A stretch of 13,392 bases of DNA from G020350405 sp964513655 (GTDB lineage Bacteria; Planctomycetota; Phycisphaerae; Sedimentisphaerales; Anaerobacaceae). Of the stretch, positions 12,642 through 13,392 are shown piece after piece. Position numbers and translations under genes: made by a program. Under the pieces are notes generated by a model. It saw only the letters and a list, made by a program, of their open reading frames with translations, did not search any database and was not told the origin of the DNA. How positions within the stretch are numbered: position 1 is the first letter of the stretch; the number at the start of each line of letters is the position of its first letter. The stretch is taken from NCBI GenBank assembly GCA_964513655.1, contig CAZENQ010000088.1:1-13392 (forward strand), given 5' to 3'.

Positions 12642-13392
12642 ATGGAAAATAAAGAACAAAACGTCATCCTGGACTCGATAAGTGAAGGTGTTTTCACAGT
12701 TGATCTTGATTGGCGGATTACCTCCTTTAATCGGGCGGCAGAAGAGATTACCAGTATCCAGCGCCAAAAAGCTGTCGGCAAACATTGCAGGGGCGTTCTG
12801 CAAGCAGATATTTGCGAAACTGACTGTACACTGGCAGAGACAATGCAAACCGGCAAACCCATAATGAATAAAGCCGTGCATATTATCGATGCAGAAGGCA
12901 AGAAAAGAGCAATTGCCATATCAACAGCTCTATTAAAAGATGCTAAAGGTAAAGTTATTGGAGGAGTTGAAACATTTCGTGATACCAGTGCGATTGAACA
13001 ACTTCGCAAGGAAATCGAAGGCCGGTATTCATATGAGGATATTATCAGCCAAAGCCATAAGATGCAGAACCTTTTTGCCATTTTGCCCAATATTGCTGAA
13101 AGTAACACAACAATTTTAATTGAAGGTGAAAGCGGAACAGGTAAAGAGCTTTTCGCCAGAGCCATTCATAACATGAGTTTCCGTAAGGATAAACCTTTCG
13201 TTGCGGTGAATTGTGGTGCCCTGCCCGATACACTTCTGGAGTCCGAGCTTTTTGGTTATAAAGCAGGTGCATTTACAGATGCCAAGAAGGACAAGCCCGG
13301 CCGTTTCGCTTTGGCTGAAGGTGGAACTATTTTTTTAGATGAGATTGGCGATATTTCTGCTTCTGTTCAGGTTAAACTGCTGCGTGTTTTGC
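12642..13392 (+). CDS. PAS-AAA+ sigma-54-dependent activator (partial, runs off the window)
   Basis: The first 250 residues of an activator that uses ATP to open sigma-54 RNA polymerase promoters. Residues 5-115 form a PAS domain (ILDSISEGVFTVDLDWRITS at 9-28; VIGGVETFRD at 105-114) with three cysteines, C49, C58 and C62, in KHCRGVLQADICETDC, which could bind a metal or respond to redox. The AAA+ domain follows: Walker A GESGTGKE (162-169), the sigma-54 contact loop written GAFTDA instead of GAFTGA (209-214), and Walker B TIFLDEIGD (229-237). The C-terminal HTH lies beyond the window. ATG 12642 is used; ATG 12632 is out of frame and stops at once. No strong Shine-Dalgarno. Its target promoters are not visible. 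Confidence 0.93.
   Translation, partial: MENKEQNVILDSISEGVFTVDLDWRITSFNRAAEEITSIQRQKAVGKHCRGVLQADICETDCTLAETMQTGKPIMNKAVHIIDAEGKKRAIAISTALLKDAKGKVIGGVETFRDTSAIEQLRKEIEGRYSYEDIISQSHKMQNLFAILPNIAESNTTILIEGESGTGKELFARAIHNMSFRKDKPFVAVNCGALPDTLLESELFGYKAGAFTDAKKDKPGRFALAEGGTIFLDEIGDISASVQVKLLRVL

Overview
The window reads as chromosomal DNA of an uncultured planctomycete-type bacterium, most likely from the Phycisphaerae. That is inferred from remembered resemblance: a small HTH protein and an integrase relic typical of that group, intergenic DNA full of short dispersed repeats, and a PurL with two PurS-like domains fused to its N-terminus beside a separate PurQ. No database was searched.

Layout. 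1-512 is non-coding and repeat-rich (83-bp tandem duplication, 7-bp tandem repeats). 513-1076 (-) encodes an HTH protein resembling phBC6A51/small-terminase proteins, with a seven-residue tandem repeat in its linker. 1077-1537 holds decayed repeats. 1538-4691 (+) is an array of seven small orphan genes: four small membrane or membrane-anchored proteins including an SdpI homologue, a DUF6680-like protein, an eight-cysteine protein and a coiled-coil/zinc-ribbon protein. Four of them share a nearly identical leader (TAGAAT-like hexamer, then GTGCGGTAGCAG-type block, then Shine-Dalgarno) at a fixed 19-20 nt from the ATG, although the proteins are unrelated. A fifth gene has the same leader split in two. 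This cassette-like array is the most unusual part of the window.

4692-5446 contains 7-bp repeats, a frameshifted integrase/transposase remnant and a pair of palindromic repeats. A membrane-anchored zinc-ribbon protein follows (5447-5920). Then comes housekeeping sequence: accA (-), a divergent promoter region with an intrinsic terminator inside the accA leader, and a tyrA-purL-purQ run (+). tyrA supplies tyrosine synthesis; PurL and PurQ together carry out the fourth step of purine synthesis.

Just after purQ lies the 3' half of a tRNA-Arg(TCT) with no 5' half. This is the usual footprint of a tRNA-targeting integrative element. The more A+T-rich DNA beyond it carries a short excisionase/HTH-like ORF that may be truncated by a stop codon, and the start of a PAS-AAA+ sigma-54 activator (cut by the window end) preceded by TGCAAC/GTTGCA repeats overlapping its likely promoter. 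I infer that an element begins at about 12160 and continues beyond the window.
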